Shown here: piece after piece, positions 7,671 through 15,627 of the stretch
How the letters are laid out: the number at the start of each line of letters is the position of its first letter
Position numbering within the stretch: the first letter of the stretch is position 1
From: CAXGUU01 sp964012875
GTDB taxonomy: Bacteria > Pseudomonadota > Gammaproteobacteria > Ga0077536
Assembly (NCBI GenBank): GCA_964012875.1
Contig: CAXGUU010000008.1
Coordinates: forward strand, 1-25,949
Direction: 5' to 3'
Length of the DNA: 25,949 nt
Translations under genes and position numbers: made by a program
Notes under the pieces: model-generated
Databases searched by the model: none
Told to the model about the DNA's origin: nothing
Seen by the model: the letters and a program-made list of their open reading frames with translations, nothing else

Positions 7671-9059
7671 GTGCCGTCAATCGATGTCATGCTGTTGGTG
7701 TTGATAGCGCTCGCGACGACCGCCGTAGCGCTTGGTGTCGCACTATGGCGGCGTCAGGATCCGGCTGCCGAGTTTTCTGAACGGCAGTCCCAGTTGGCGG
7801 CATCAATTGTTGCCCAGAAGGCCACACTGGATGTGATGGACGCCCGGCTAGCTCAGTTGCACAACCAATTCAATGAGGACGCAAACAGATTGCGTGAGCA
7901 GGTTTCGGATCGGCTCGACAACTTCCGACAGACGATGAGTGAATCGTTGGCCGATAACAACAGCCGGACCATGCAGCAGCTCGGAGAAATCAGAGAGCAA
8001 ACCCAGAATTCACTCGGCGAGCATCGAACCCGTGTGGAAGAACAAAATGCGCGCGGATTAAAAACACTCGAAGACAGCATGCGCGCAGGCTACGAAAGCC
8101 TCAACAAACAGCTCGGAGAATCTCTGCTACGTTCGTCGACTGATGTCGGGCAACGGGTCGACGCATTGACCAAGGCGACCGACGAACGTTTGCGTGAAAT
8201 CGGCGGGCAGGTCGACAAGCGGCTCACGGATGGCTTCGAAAAGACCACGGCCACGTTCGCGGACGTCATCAAGCGCCTCGCACTCATCGACGAAGCGCAG
8301 AAAAAAATTACCGCCTTGTCAGGTGAAGTAGTGAGTCTGCAGGAGTTGCTGTCGGACAAACGCTCACGTGGCGCATTCGGCGAGGTGCAGCTTTCCGCGT
8401 TGGTCGGGAATGTCATGCCGAAGGCGAACTACGCACTGCAGCACCGTCTGACCAATGATCGTATTGCCGATTGCGTGCTGTTTCTGCCTGAACCGACCGG
8501 CATGGTGTGCATCGATTCCAAATTTCCGCTTGAGTCCTATCGCGTGATGACCGATCACGAGCGTGCCGAGCACGAACGCAAAGCAGGCAGCTCACAGTTC
8601 AAGCAGGACATCAAGAAACACATCAAGGACATCGCCGAGCGCTACATCATTGAGAACGAGACGGCTGACGGCGCAGTGATGTTCCTGCCTGCGGAAGCGG
8701 TATTCGCAGAGATCCAAGCTAATCACCCGGACCTGACCGATATCGCGCACGCGGCGAGAGTGTGGCTAGCCTCGCCCACCACCTTATGGGCCATCCTCAA
8801 CACTGCGCGCGCCGTTATCAAAGATGCGGCGACGCGGGAACAGGTCGACATCATTCAGAATCATCTGGGCCGGCTTGGTGGCGACTTCAAGCGTTTCCGC
8901 GAACGCATGGACAAGCTGGCCAAACACATTCAACTGGCGAACGATGACGTCAGCGAAGTCAATATTTCAGCCCGGAAAATTTCGGACCGGTTCGAGAAAA
9001 TTGAACAGGTCGAGCTCGAAATGGAAAACCGTGACCAGCTGGGTGTCGACGAGCCATGA
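7671..9059 (+). CDS. rmuC: DNA recombination protein RmuC
   Basis: RmuC is a membrane-anchored protein with a nuclease-like fold that limits recombination at inverted repeats. It has 462 residues. One N-terminal membrane helix (about 5-25, MLLVLIALATTAVALGVALW) is followed by a long coiled coil (about 30-205) rich in Q, E and R. The conserved RmuC core follows: SRGAFGEVQLSALVGNVMP, then VLFLPEPTGMVCIDSKFPLE, then DGAVMFLPAEAVFAEI. A shorter C-terminal coiled coil ends the protein. The start is GTG at 7671, chosen because GAGGT lies 6-10 bases upstream and the membrane helix begins right after. It is divergent from the radical SAM gene, with about 70 bases between them. Confidence 0.95.
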   Translation: MPSIDVMLLVLIALATTAVALGVALWRRQDPAAEFSERQSQLAASIVAQKATLDVMDARLAQLHNQFNEDANRLREQVSDRLDNFRQTMSESLADNNSRTMQQLGEIREQTQNSLGEHRTRVEEQNARGLKTLEDSMRAGYESLNKQLGESLLRSSTDVGQRVDALTKATDERLREIGGQVDKRLTDGFEKTTATFADVIKRLALIDEAQKKITALSGEVVSLQELLSDKRSRGAFGEVQLSALVGNVMPKANYALQHRLTNDRIADCVLFLPEPTGMVCIDSKFPLESYRVMTDHERAEHERKAGSSQFKQDIKKHIKDIAERYIIENETADGAVMFLPAEAVFAEIQANHPDLTDIAHAARVWLASPTTLWAILNTARAVIKDAATREQVDIIQNHLGRLGGDFKRFRERMDKLAKHIQLANDDVSEVNISARKISDRFEKIEQVELEMENRDQLGVDEP

Positions 9060-9194
9060 GTCGGTCGGCCTAGGATTGCATGAATTTTGACTACATTCTC
9101 TTTAAATCAATAGCTTGAACACGTAATTTGCCTTAGACTCCGAGCTTACTGACCTAACTCGGCAATCACGCAATCGCGGCCTCCCCACATCACC

Positions 9195-9995
9195 GTGCAT
9201 AAGCTTCAGGCAATCATTTTTGATGTTGACGGTACCTTGGCCGACACCGAGGAGGTGCACCGGCTGGCCTTTAACCATGCATTCGCCGAGCATGGCCTCG
9301 ACTGGCACTGGTCTGAAGAGCTTTACAGCGAACTGCTGTCAATTTCCGGCGGGCGCGAGCGCATGTCGGCGTTCGGGAAGGATTTGCAGCACCGGTTCAA
9401 CAATCAAAGCGAATTCACCGAATTCATTATCGAGCTGCACCGGGCTAAAACGCGCAAATATGCCGCCATGCTGACCGAAGGTGAAGTCTCGCTGCGGCCG
9501 GGTATGCGACGCATCATTGACAGCGCGCGCGAGGCGGGCGTCACGATGGCCATCGCGACAAGTTCAGCTTACACCAACGCTGAAACGCTGCTCGACAATA
9601 ACCTGCCACTGGGGTGGCGTGAGTGGTTTGCCGCCATCGAAACCTGCGACTCGGTTGAAACCAAGAAACCATCGCCGGCAGTCTACCTGGCGGTGCTTGA
9701 TCGCCTGGACATCGCGTTCGAAAACGTCATCGCTCTAGAAGATACACCCAATGGCCTCTTTGCAGCTCAGGAAGCCGGCGTCCGGACTGTGGTCACAACG
9801 CACCGATTTACGCGCGACCATGAATTCCCGGGCGCAGCGCTGGTGGTCGACGGTGCCGGCGAACCCGAGTCGCCATTCACCGTTCGCGAAGGTGACGAGA
9901 TGGGCTTTACCTATCTCTCCCTGGAACTGTGCGACGCGTTGCTGATCGCCGCAAGCGAGAACGAACAACGGCTCGTAACCCGGAAAACTGCCTGA
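9195..9995 (+). CDS. HAD phosphatase, CbbY/beta-phosphoglucomutase-like
   Basis: A 266-residue cytosolic haloacid-dehalogenase-superfamily phosphatase with an alpha-helical cap between motifs I and II. Motif I FDVDGTLADTEE gives nucleophile Asp10 and acid/base Asp12. Motif II is IATSSA, motif III lysine lies in ETKKPSP, and motif IV is ALEDTPNG. This order and the EDTPNG motif fit the CbbY / phosphoglucomutase-like group, which act on sugar phosphates such as xylulose bisphosphate; the actual substrate is unknown. The start is GTG at 9195 just before HKLQAIIFDVDG; no strong ribosome site. It precedes the OxyR-like gene in the same direction by about 80 bases. No Calvin-cycle genes are nearby, so a cbb role is not implied. 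Confidence 0.9.
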   Translation: MHKLQAIIFDVDGTLADTEEVHRLAFNHAFAEHGLDWHWSEELYSELLSISGGRERMSAFGKDLQHRFNNQSEFTEFIIELHRAKTRKYAAMLTEGEVSLRPGMRRIIDSAREAGVTMAIATSSAYTNAETLLDNNLPLGWREWFAAIETCDSVETKKPSPAVYLAVLDRLDIAFENVIALEDTPNGLFAAQEAGVRTVVTTHRFTRDHEFPGAALVVDGAGEPESPFTVREGDEMGFTYLSLELCDALLIAASENEQRLVTRKTA

Positions 9996-10021
9996 CTTCG
10001 TTGAACTACACCGTGCACGCT

Positions 10022-10035
10022 GCCCGCGCGCGGGC
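10022..10035. repeat. perfect GC palindrome upstream of the oxyR-like gene
   Basis: GCCCGCGCGCGGGC is a perfect 14-base palindrome, 40 bases before the GTG start of the regulator. It has no T-run, so it is not a terminator. It does not resemble the LysR T-N11-A box. Alternating GC may make such a palindrome by chance in this genome. Confidence 0.3.
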
Positions 10036-10074
10036 GAAACAAGTACCTCGGCTTGATTGCCGCAGTCCGGCATC

Positions 10075-10860
10075 GTGGCCCTGACTGAACTGCGTTACGT
10101 TGTCGCGATCGCCAAGCACCGGGATTTTGCTCACGCTGCCGAGGCCTGCTTCGTCAGCCCACCCACTTTGGGTGTGGCTGTGCGAAAGCTCGAGGAAAAA
10201 CTTAATGTTCGCCTGTTCGAGCGCAGTCGCTCAACAGTCCTGCTTGCGCCAATCGGTGAAGCGATTGTCAGACAGGCCGAACTCGTTCTCCGGGAAGCCA
10301 CACAAATCACCGACATCACCGATCAACTGGCTGAAGCGCTGGTCCACGGCCAACTCGACATCGCCATCATGTCCCTGCCGTTCAGCCATCCCCGGATCGT
10401 CTCGCGGCCACTCTACGACGAACCGTTTCATGTCGCCCTGCCCGCTTCGCATCCGCTGGCGAAACACAAGCGGATTCCTGCTGAGCGCCTAGATGATGAG
10501 CGTCTGTTGTTGCTGGGTGCGAGAAACTGCTCTCGCGATCAGGTTATGGGAATTTGTCCGTCCTGTGTCAACACACGAGATCGAAAGCCCGACGACATTC
10601 AGAGCATGCTCGAAAACAGTTCCCTTGAAACGATTTGCCAGATGGTCGCAGGTGGCGCCGGCGTCACGGTGCTGCCGGCGACGACGCGCCTGACCGAACC
10701 ATTGGGCAAACAACTCGCCATCAGACGGTTTGCTAAACCGGAGCCGTGTCGAAGCGTTGCAGCGCTCTACCGCCGTGGGTTCGCGAGTCCGCAACTCGTG
10801 CCAACACTGGCCGAGGCGATCCGTCAGACGAAACTTGCCGAAATCCAGATGATGAAGTAG
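10075..10860 (+). CDS. OxyR-like LysR regulator with internal deletion
   Basis: A LysR-type regulator very similar to the peroxide sensor OxyR but only 261 residues long (E. coli OxyR has 305). The helix-turn-helix (about 1-60) aligns with E. coli without gaps: LTELRYVVAIAKHRDFAHAA. The peroxide motif is present: Cys152 and Cys161 in CSRDQVMGIC, with the same 9-residue spacing as E. coli C199 and C208. The shift of exactly 47 residues, with no N-terminal offset, shows an in-frame deletion around residues 79-83, just after the linker helix. It removes the first strands of the redox domain. At the junction ATCACCGA is repeated (10306-10313, 10315-10322). The start is GTG at 10075, matching OxyR's N-terminus. 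An extra Cys164 is present. Function is doubtful; it may be defective or an assembly artefact. Confidence 0.85.
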   Translation: MALTELRYVVAIAKHRDFAHAAEACFVSPPTLGVAVRKLEEKLNVRLFERSRSTVLLAPIGEAIVRQAELVLREATQITDITDQLAEALVHGQLDIAIMSLPFSHPRIVSRPLYDEPFHVALPASHPLAKHKRIPAERLDDERLLLLGARNCSRDQVMGICPSCVNTRDRKPDDIQSMLENSSLETICQMVAGGAGVTVLPATTRLTEPLGKQLAIRRFAKPEPCRSVAALYRRGFASPQLVPTLAEAIRQTKLAEIQMMK

Positions 10861-10872
10861 CCCGCCCAGGGT

Positions 10873-12240
10873 CTACTTGATGACAATAAAAGCCGCCTGA
10901 CGGCCGCGGTGCACACTCAGTAACAATTCGCCCTTGATGCGATTCACCACCGACAGGAATACCGGCACGCTGGGGGTAGCAGTGCGGTTGACGGAGCTTA
11001 TGATGTCGCCCTTGCGCAAACCGGCCTGCCAGGCTGGCGAATTGCGCTCGATAGCAAGCACCATCACCCCTTCTATACGCCCGTATGCGCCGGCGTCATC
11101 CGGAATTTCTCCAACGATCGTGCTGGCAAAACGTTTGTTGGCGAAGCGACTACCGGCGACAGTTTTTTCGCGCGCGGCGACAGACAGGGTTACCGTGCGT
11201 GCCTGTCCGTTACGCAGTATTTCCAGTGTGATCTTCTCACCAACCCTGGCGAGACCGATCTTATTGCGCAAATCAGCGCCACCCGTCACACGTCGCTGGT
11301 CGAAATGAGTAATCACATCGCCGGCCTTAAGGCCGGCCTTTTCGGCCGGTGATTCAGACAGCACGCTGACCATGACCGCCCCCTCACTCACCGGCAACCC
11401 AAAGGCCTCTGCCAGCTCGGGATTTAGGTCCTGAAACTGCGCCCCTAGGTAGCCCCGTTGCACTTCGCCAAATTCGAGCAGCTGCTCCATGATCTGGCTG
11501 GCCATGTTGATTGGAATGGCAAAGCCGATGCCAATGTTGCCACCGCTCTTGGAATAAATTGCGGTGTTGATACCGACCAGGTCACCGCGCAGATTGACCA
11601 GCGCGCCACCCGAATTCCCCGGATTGATCGACGCGTCTGTCTGAATCAGATCTTCATACCCGGTGATACCCAGTCCCGATCGAGCCAGTGCACTGATAAT
11701 GCCTGACGTTACGGTTTGCCCGAGCCCGAACGGATTGCCGATGGCCACGACAAAATCGCCAACCCGCAAATTTTCGGAATCCGCGAACTTTACGGCCGCG
11801 AGATTCTCAGCCGGAATTCGGACAACGGCGACGTCCGTATCGGGATCAGCGCCGACCAGTTCCGCACGGAAGTTTCGACCATCATGCAGGTTGACGGTGA
11901 TTTCGTCCGCATTGGCAATGACATGATGGTTGGTCAGGACCAGACCGCGCCGGGCATCGACGATGACGCCTGATCCAAGGCTCTGGGTCTTACGTTGCAG
12001 CGGTCGCCCCGGAAAATTGAAAAATCGCCTGAAGAACGGATCGTTGAACAGCGGATTGGTACGCAGTTCTACATGGCCCTCGGTCGCAATATTAACCACT
12101 GCCGGGGTCACACCCTCGAGCATAGGCGCCAGGCTCGGTAAAGGACGACCATCGACCTCAGTGGGCAACCCGGCCAGAGCAATCTGGCAGCCGAGCATCA
12201 CGGTCACTGCGAGTCCGAGTAAGCGTTTTATTCCTTTCAT
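10873..12240 (-). CDS. periplasmic serine protease, DegP/DegQ type
   Basis: A 455-residue HtrA-family protease and chaperone for damaged envelope proteins. A signal peptide covers about residues 1-23, with likely cleavage after IALA. The trypsin-like triad is His106 (TNHHVI), Asp136 (DPDTDVAVV) and Ser210 (NPGNSGG). Two PDZ domains follow, roughly 255-345 (AGLKAGDVITHFDQRRV) and 370-450 (AGLRKGDIISSVN). The loop is shorter than in E. coli DegP, closer to DegQ. A 16-base palindrome at 11321-11336 lies inside the first PDZ code. ATG at 12240 was chosen; an in-frame GTG sits two codons upstream. It begins 8 bases after coq7 ends, so both are probably cotranscribed. Confidence 0.93.
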   Translation of the reverse strand: MKGIKRLLGLAVTVMLGCQIALAGLPTEVDGRPLPSLAPMLEGVTPAVVNIATEGHVELRTNPLFNDPFFRRFFNFPGRPLQRKTQSLGSGVIVDARRGLVLTNHHVIANADEITVNLHDGRNFRAELVGADPDTDVAVVRIPAENLAAVKFADSENLRVGDFVVAIGNPFGLGQTVTSGIISALARSGLGITGYEDLIQTDASINPGNSGGALVNLRGDLVGINTAIYSKSGGNIGIGFAIPINMASQIMEQLLEFGEVQRGYLGAQFQDLNPELAEAFGLPVSEGAVMVSVLSESPAEKAGLKAGDVITHFDQRRVTGGADLRNKIGLARVGEKITLEILRNGQARTVTLSVAAREKTVAGSRFANKRFASTIVGEIPDDAGAYGRIEGVMVLAIERNSPAWQAGLRKGDIISSVNRTATPSVPVFLSVVNRIKGELLLSVHRGRQAAFIVIK

Positions 12241-12248
12241 GCGCACGC

Positions 12249-12899
12249 TCAGATCCGGTAGGCGAGCGTTGTCATGAGGCGCGCCTGCAAGGCCATGATT
12301 TTGCGCACGGCGAGCGGCAGGTGCTTCGCGCCAGCGCCCCGGGCGGAAGCGGCGTGACCCGCCTCCTCGTCCCGCATCACGCGCACGATCGCGCGACTGC
12401 GCAGGTCATTGGGGGGCAGAGCGCGCATATGGCCTTCGAGATGGCGCACCACTTGTCGTTCGGTTTCCTCCACAAAACCAAGATTGAACTCGTCGCCGAA
12501 AACCGAGGCCACGGCGCCAATGGCGAATGAGCCGGAACACCAGGCCGGATTGAGACGGCTCGGCGATGCACCCAACTCATCGAGGCGCGTTGCACACCAC
12601 TTTAGGTGAGCCGATTCGTCCTGTGAGGCTTGCTGCAGCTGCCTCCGGGTCGCCGCTCCGCGTGCGAGCAGGGCCTGGCTGGCGTACAACGCCTGCGCGC
12701 AGACTTCGCCGGTATGGTTGACCCGCATCAGTCCCGCGGAATGTAGCCTTTCTGCATCTTCCAGCACCAAATCGGGCACATCCTCGGCCGGATAGGCCCG
12801 GTTCGGGCCCGATGTCGGTGTGGCGATGGCTCGTAATACGCTGTCGAATCGGCCAATAAACTCATCGAGCCTGGTGTATTTGCGTGCGCTTTCGCTCAT
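12249..12899 (-). CDS. coq7: Coq7-type ubiquinone biosynthesis hydroxylase
   Basis: Coq7 is a membrane-associated di-iron monooxygenase that hydroxylates 2-polyprenyl-3-methyl-6-methoxy-1,4-benzoquinone, the penultimate step of ubiquinone synthesis, in bacteria that lack UbiF. It has 216 residues, the usual length. The ferritin-like di-iron ligands are all visible: Glu65 (VNHTGEVCAQALY), Glu95-x-x-His98 (DESAH), Glu147 (EETERQ) and Glu179-x-x-His182 (DEEAGH). ATG at 12899 (MSESARKYTR) fits family length; the longer frame from 12947 is not supported. It is divergent from rplM and precedes the DegP/DegQ-type gene by 8 bases. Confidence 0.95.
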   Translation of the reverse strand: MSESARKYTRLDEFIGRFDSVLRAIATPTSGPNRAYPAEDVPDLVLEDAERLHSAGLMRVNHTGEVCAQALYASQALLARGAATRRQLQQASQDESAHLKWCATRLDELGASPSRLNPAWCSGSFAIGAVASVFGDEFNLGFVEETERQVVRHLEGHMRALPPNDLRSRAIVRVMRDEEAGHAASARGAGAKHLPLAVRKIMALQARLMTTLAYRI

Positions 12900-12966
12900 G
12901 TTCGACCGCCGGTCGCGCGAATCCGGCCGAATGCCGCGAAAATGCACCGAAAATCAAGGTTTTTCA

Positions 12967-12995
12967 TTGACACTACCCGGGTCACTCCTTATCAT
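12967..12995 (+). promoter_or_regulatory. sigma-70 promoter of rplM-rpsI
   Basis: A perfect -35 TTGACA (12967-12972) is followed after exactly 17 bases by TATCAT (12990-12995), 5 of 6 matches to the -10 consensus. A start near 13002 gives a short leader of about 25 bases, with a pyrimidine-rich tract, before the rplM ATG. This is very likely the main promoter for rplM, rpsI and possibly the tRNA. Confidence 0.8.
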
Positions 12996-13026
12996 CCCGC
13001 CTCTTTTTTGGCCAGCTTCTTCGACC

Positions 13027-13455
13027 ATGAAAACTTACACCGCGACGCCCGCGACGATCAAACGAGATTGGTTCGTGGTTGATGCCACCGACAAGGTACT
13101 CGGACGTTTGGCGACCGCAGTCGCGCACCGACTGCGCGGCAAACACAAGCCCGAGTTTACCTCGCATATGGATACGGGGGATTACATCGTTATCATTAAT
13201 GCCGACAAGATTCGCGTGACCGGCAACAAGTTCAAAGACAAGCTCTATTACCGCCACTCCGGGTTTCCCGGCGGATTAAAGACCACGAATTTCGAAAAGC
13301 TGCAGCAGAAATCGCCCGAACTGATTGTTGAGCGTGCCATTAAGGGCATGCTGCCCAAAGGGCCGCTCGGCCGCGACATGTTCCGCAAACTCAAGGTGTA
13401 TGCCGGTCCTGAGCACAACCACGCAGCTCAACAACCTATAGCATTGGAAATCTGA
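13027..13455 (+). CDS. rplM: 50S ribosomal protein L13
   Basis: L13 binds 23S rRNA early in large-subunit assembly. The product has 142 residues, exactly the E. coli length. Recognisable signatures are RDWFVVDATDKVLGRLAT, GDYIVIINADKI, KGMLPKGPLGRDMFRKLKVY and AGPEHNHAAQQP. It is the first gene after the promoter at 12967-12995 and is followed after 4 bases by rpsI, the conserved bacterial arrangement. Confidence 0.99.
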   Translation: MKTYTATPATIKRDWFVVDATDKVLGRLATAVAHRLRGKHKPEFTSHMDTGDYIVIINADKIRVTGNKFKDKLYYRHSGFPGGLKTTNFEKLQQKSPELIVERAIKGMLPKGPLGRDMFRKLKVYAGPEHNHAAQQPIALEI

Positions 13456-13459
13456 CGCC

Positions 13460-13855
13460 ATGGCAGCCGTAGAAACGCATTACAGTACCGGACGCAGAAA
13501 AACCTCATCAGCGCGTGTATTCCTGCAGCGCGGCAGCGGCAATATCCTGGTTAACGGCAAACCGCTGGACGAGTTCTTCGGCCGTGAAACCGGCCGCATG
13601 GTCGTGCGCCAGCCGCTGGAAGCCGTCAGCATGACCGGCGACTTCGACATCAACGTCACGGTCAAGGGCGGCGGTATCACCGGCCAGGCAGGCGCTATCC
13701 GCCACGGCATCACACGTGCCCTGATCGAATACGACGAAACTCTGCGCCGTCCATTGCGCGTTGCCGGATTCGTGACCCGCGACGCCCGTGAAGTCGAACG
13801 CAAGAAGATCGGTCTGCACAAGGCGCGCAAACGCCCGCAATACAGCAAACGCTAA
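13460..13855 (+). CDS. rpsI: 30S ribosomal protein S9
   Basis: S9 is a small-subunit protein whose C-terminal tail reaches the tRNA anticodon in the P site. It has 131 residues against 130 in E. coli. Signatures are STGRRKTSSARVFLQ, GGGITGQAGAIRHGI and the basic end KKIGLHKARKRPQYSKR, which is complete with the final conserved Arg. It is translationally linked to rplM (4-base gap) and lies 17 bases upstream of tRNA-Gln. Confidence 0.99.
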   Translation: MAAVETHYSTGRRKTSSARVFLQRGSGNILVNGKPLDEFFGRETGRMVVRQPLEAVSMTGDFDINVTVKGGGITGQAGAIRHGITRALIEYDETLRRPLRVAGFVTRDAREVERKKIGLHKARKRPQYSKR

Positions 13856-13872
13856 AACGAGTCATGTCTTAC

Positions 13873-13946
13873 TGGGGGATCGTCTAACGGTAGGACTGCG
13901 GACTCTGACTCCGCCAGTGGGGGTTCGAGTCCCTCTCCCCCAGCCA
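13873..13946 (+). tRNA. tRNA-Gln (anticodon CTG)
   Basis: The 74-base gene folds as a cloverleaf. The acceptor stem TGGGGGA (13873-13879) pairs with TCCCCCA (13936-13942), then discriminator G and an encoded CCA. The first pair is T-A, a known glutamine identity feature. The anticodon stem GCGGA/TCCGC encloses the loop CTCTGAC, giving anticodon CTG, which reads CAG. The T arm has GGTTCGAGTCC. It lies 17 bases after rpsI and just before a terminator, so it is likely part of the rplM-rpsI transcript. Confidence 0.97.
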
Positions 13947-13950
13947 AACT

Positions 13951-14151
13951 TCATTTCGAGCGGCCTCCGGGCCGCTTTTTATTGCTACGGAAGCCGCTTT
14001 TTTTCACTACTTCAGCAACTAAATCAAAAGGTTGCTTGAGTTCCACGGACAGTATCCGGTTCGCCCAGGAGCAGTTCGAAAATACATAATCGAGCAATCG
14101 TCGTTTTTCACGCGATTCCTGCAGTTGATACAGCTTTCGCGCGAGAATAGA
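13951..14151 (-). pseudogene. C-terminal remnant of a large serine recombinase
   Basis: The minus-strand frame reads ILARKLYQLQESREKRRLLD, then YVFSNCSWANRILSVELKQP, then FDLVAEVVKK. This is the typical C-terminal coiled-coil and end region of large serine recombinases (resolvase/invertase family): 'EKRRLL..VFSNC.W....L....(K/R)QPFDLLAE'. Nothing of the catalytic, zinc-ribbon or DNA-binding domains is left, since the preceding DNA belongs to the gene at 14181. The tail past about 14011 reads through the terminator and is probably noise. The remnant starts only 5 bases past the tRNA-Gln end, a classic insertion site for mobile elements. It has no credible start codon and is not a working gene. 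Confidence 0.65.
13959..13980 (+). terminator. Rho-independent terminator after rpsI/tRNA-Gln
   Basis: GCGGCC (13960-13965) and GGCCGC (13970-13975), extended by an A-T pair, form a 7-bp stem with loop TCCG, followed by a run of five T residues. It sits 12 bases after the tRNA CCA and would end the rplM-rpsI-tRNA transcript. Confidence 0.85.
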
Positions 14152-14180
14152 TTGACCCAGCACAACAACAGGTGACCGCA

Positions 14181-15566
14181 ATGCATATCAGAAAATATGA
14201 CTTCGAATACAGCCGACGCCGGTTTATGGAAAAAACGGCACTGGGCATTGGTGGAGCCGGGTTACTCACTTCGTTGTGGCCAGAGATCTGCCGCGCCGGT
14301 GATACCGCGAGTTCCTACCCGGAGGAATTGCTAAGCATCGAGGCCTATACGAAAGGTCAGGTCAAGGTCGGCGACGTCATCGATCAGGACAATGTCGTTC
14401 TGGTCCAGGATCTGCTCGATCCGATTACGTTCCAGGAAATTCAGCAGGACCGGCGCAAAATTTTTATTCAGGAATCGATACACGAGGCGGAGACGATGTA
14501 CCCGCCCTACTTTCTGGATGCGACCTTGCGCAACCAGGGTCAAGCCAAGTTCGATTCCGACGGCAACGTCACGACCCAGGACGGCAAGCCGTGGATCGGC
14601 GGTCTGCCTTTTCCGGAGGTCGCAACCGGCGAAGAGGCCATCGCGAACATCACGCTGAGTTGGGGTCGGCACGATAAAGCCATGTATGCGATTCCGGCTG
14701 TTACCGTGAATCCCGAGGGCGAGGTTCAGTTTGAATACGACTGGATCTGGGCCGAGCAGCAATGCACCGGACTGGTACACCCCGACGCGCCCGGCCCGTA
14801 TCTGCCAGGACATGAAGACAAGACGCGCATGCAGTCCATCTGGTTTACCCACACCAATGACGTAAAAGGCCACGCCTTCTTAAGCCACTGGAGCTATGAC
14901 CAACGGAAGATCCCACAGCTTTGGGGCTATTTGCCGAATTTGAAGCGGGTGCGGCGATTTCCTGCCAACCAGCGGTTCGAGCCTTATATGCCCGGCATGA
15001 ATCTCTACCTGTCAGACGCATGGGCGTCGGGCGATCCAATGCTGACTTGGGGTAACTGGAAAGTGATTCATCGCGGGCCGTTCCTGGGCTCGTCCCATCA
15101 TCAATGGACACCGAACAACGACAACTGGATGCCGCCACTGGTCGGCGGCAAGAAAGACGAGTCTTATTTCTACGTTGGAAAATCGCTGGTGCCGGAAGTC
15201 ATCGTATTCGAGGGTGAGCCGGTTGGTTATCCAAATGCACCAGTCAGCAAAAGACGCATCTACATGGACGTTCGCAACATGGGGGCGGGCCAGACGATTT
15301 CCTACGACCGTACCGGAGAGATGTGGAAAGGTCTGGAGGGCGGCGGCGGCCAGCGGATTGCCGATGGCCACGAGACTCTGACGTCTGACGGCAGACCGGA
15401 GTGGACCTGGTGTTGGGCGATGAGTCACGACGTGCAGCTGAACAACGTGACCCGCTTTCACCATGGCCAGACCTGTCGCGGCAACTGGGATTCCGCGCTC
15501 GACCCGGAAGAGGACATTGTTACGAACTACATGACGCAGCAAGCCATCCGTCGACTCGGATTTTAG
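14181..15566 (+). CDS. Tat-exported DUF1329-like protein
   Basis: A 461-residue exported protein. The N-terminus has a twin-arginine signal: SRRRFMEK at residues 11-18, then hydrophobic TALGIGGAGLLTSLW, with cleavage probably after CRA near residue 38. The mature part resembles the DUF1329 family (LolB-like outer-membrane fold): KRVRRFPANQRFEPYMPGMN, followed by WGNWKVIHRGPFLG. DUF1329 proteins often accompany RND transporters and DUF1302 proteins; neither is in this window. Function is unknown; binding or transfer of a lipid or hydrophobic compound is an inference. ATG at 14181 was chosen because CAGGTGA lies just upstream and the twin-arginine motif follows. It stands alone right after the recombinase remnant. 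Confidence 0.75.
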   Translation: MHIRKYDFEYSRRRFMEKTALGIGGAGLLTSLWPEICRAGDTASSYPEELLSIEAYTKGQVKVGDVIDQDNVVLVQDLLDPITFQEIQQDRRKIFIQESIHEAETMYPPYFLDATLRNQGQAKFDSDGNVTTQDGKPWIGGLPFPEVATGEEAIANITLSWGRHDKAMYAIPAVTVNPEGEVQFEYDWIWAEQQCTGLVHPDAPGPYLPGHEDKTRMQSIWFTHTNDVKGHAFLSHWSYDQRKIPQLWGYLPNLKRVRRFPANQRFEPYMPGMNLYLSDAWASGDPMLTWGNWKVIHRGPFLGSSHHQWTPNNDNWMPPLVGGKKDESYFYVGKSLVPEVIVFEGEPVGYPNAPVSKRRIYMDVRNMGAGQTISYDRTGEMWKGLEGGGGQRIADGHETLTSDGRPEWTWCWAMSHDVQLNNVTRFHHGQTCRGNWDSALDPEEDIVTNYMTQQAIRRLGF

Positions 15567-15627
15567 ATCCGGGATTTCGCTCCACGTTCAGGTTGCGGGG
15601 CGCCTGCATTTGGCGGCGCGGTAGCTT

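Noticed and set aside
11321..11336. CCGGCCTTAAGGCCGG, a perfect 16-base palindrome followed by CCTTTTCGGCCGG, resembling a terminator
   Set aside because: It lies inside the DegP/DegQ-type gene and encodes the conserved PDZ motif AGLKAGDV; the repeated Ala-Gly-Lys codons explain the symmetry.
13873..14180. att-site duplication of the tRNA-Gln 3' end
   Set aside because: I looked for a second copy of the T-arm and acceptor sequence in the window and found none.
14152..14181. Extension of the recombinase frame to a start at 14179-14181
   Set aside because: The first 11 residues are unlike any recombinase, the start would be TTG with no ribosome site, and the DNA overlaps the leader of the DUF1329-like gene.
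15567..15627. Possible terminator between the DUF1329-like gene and the aldolase gene
   Set aside because: Only short imperfect GC-rich complementarity is seen and there is no T-run.
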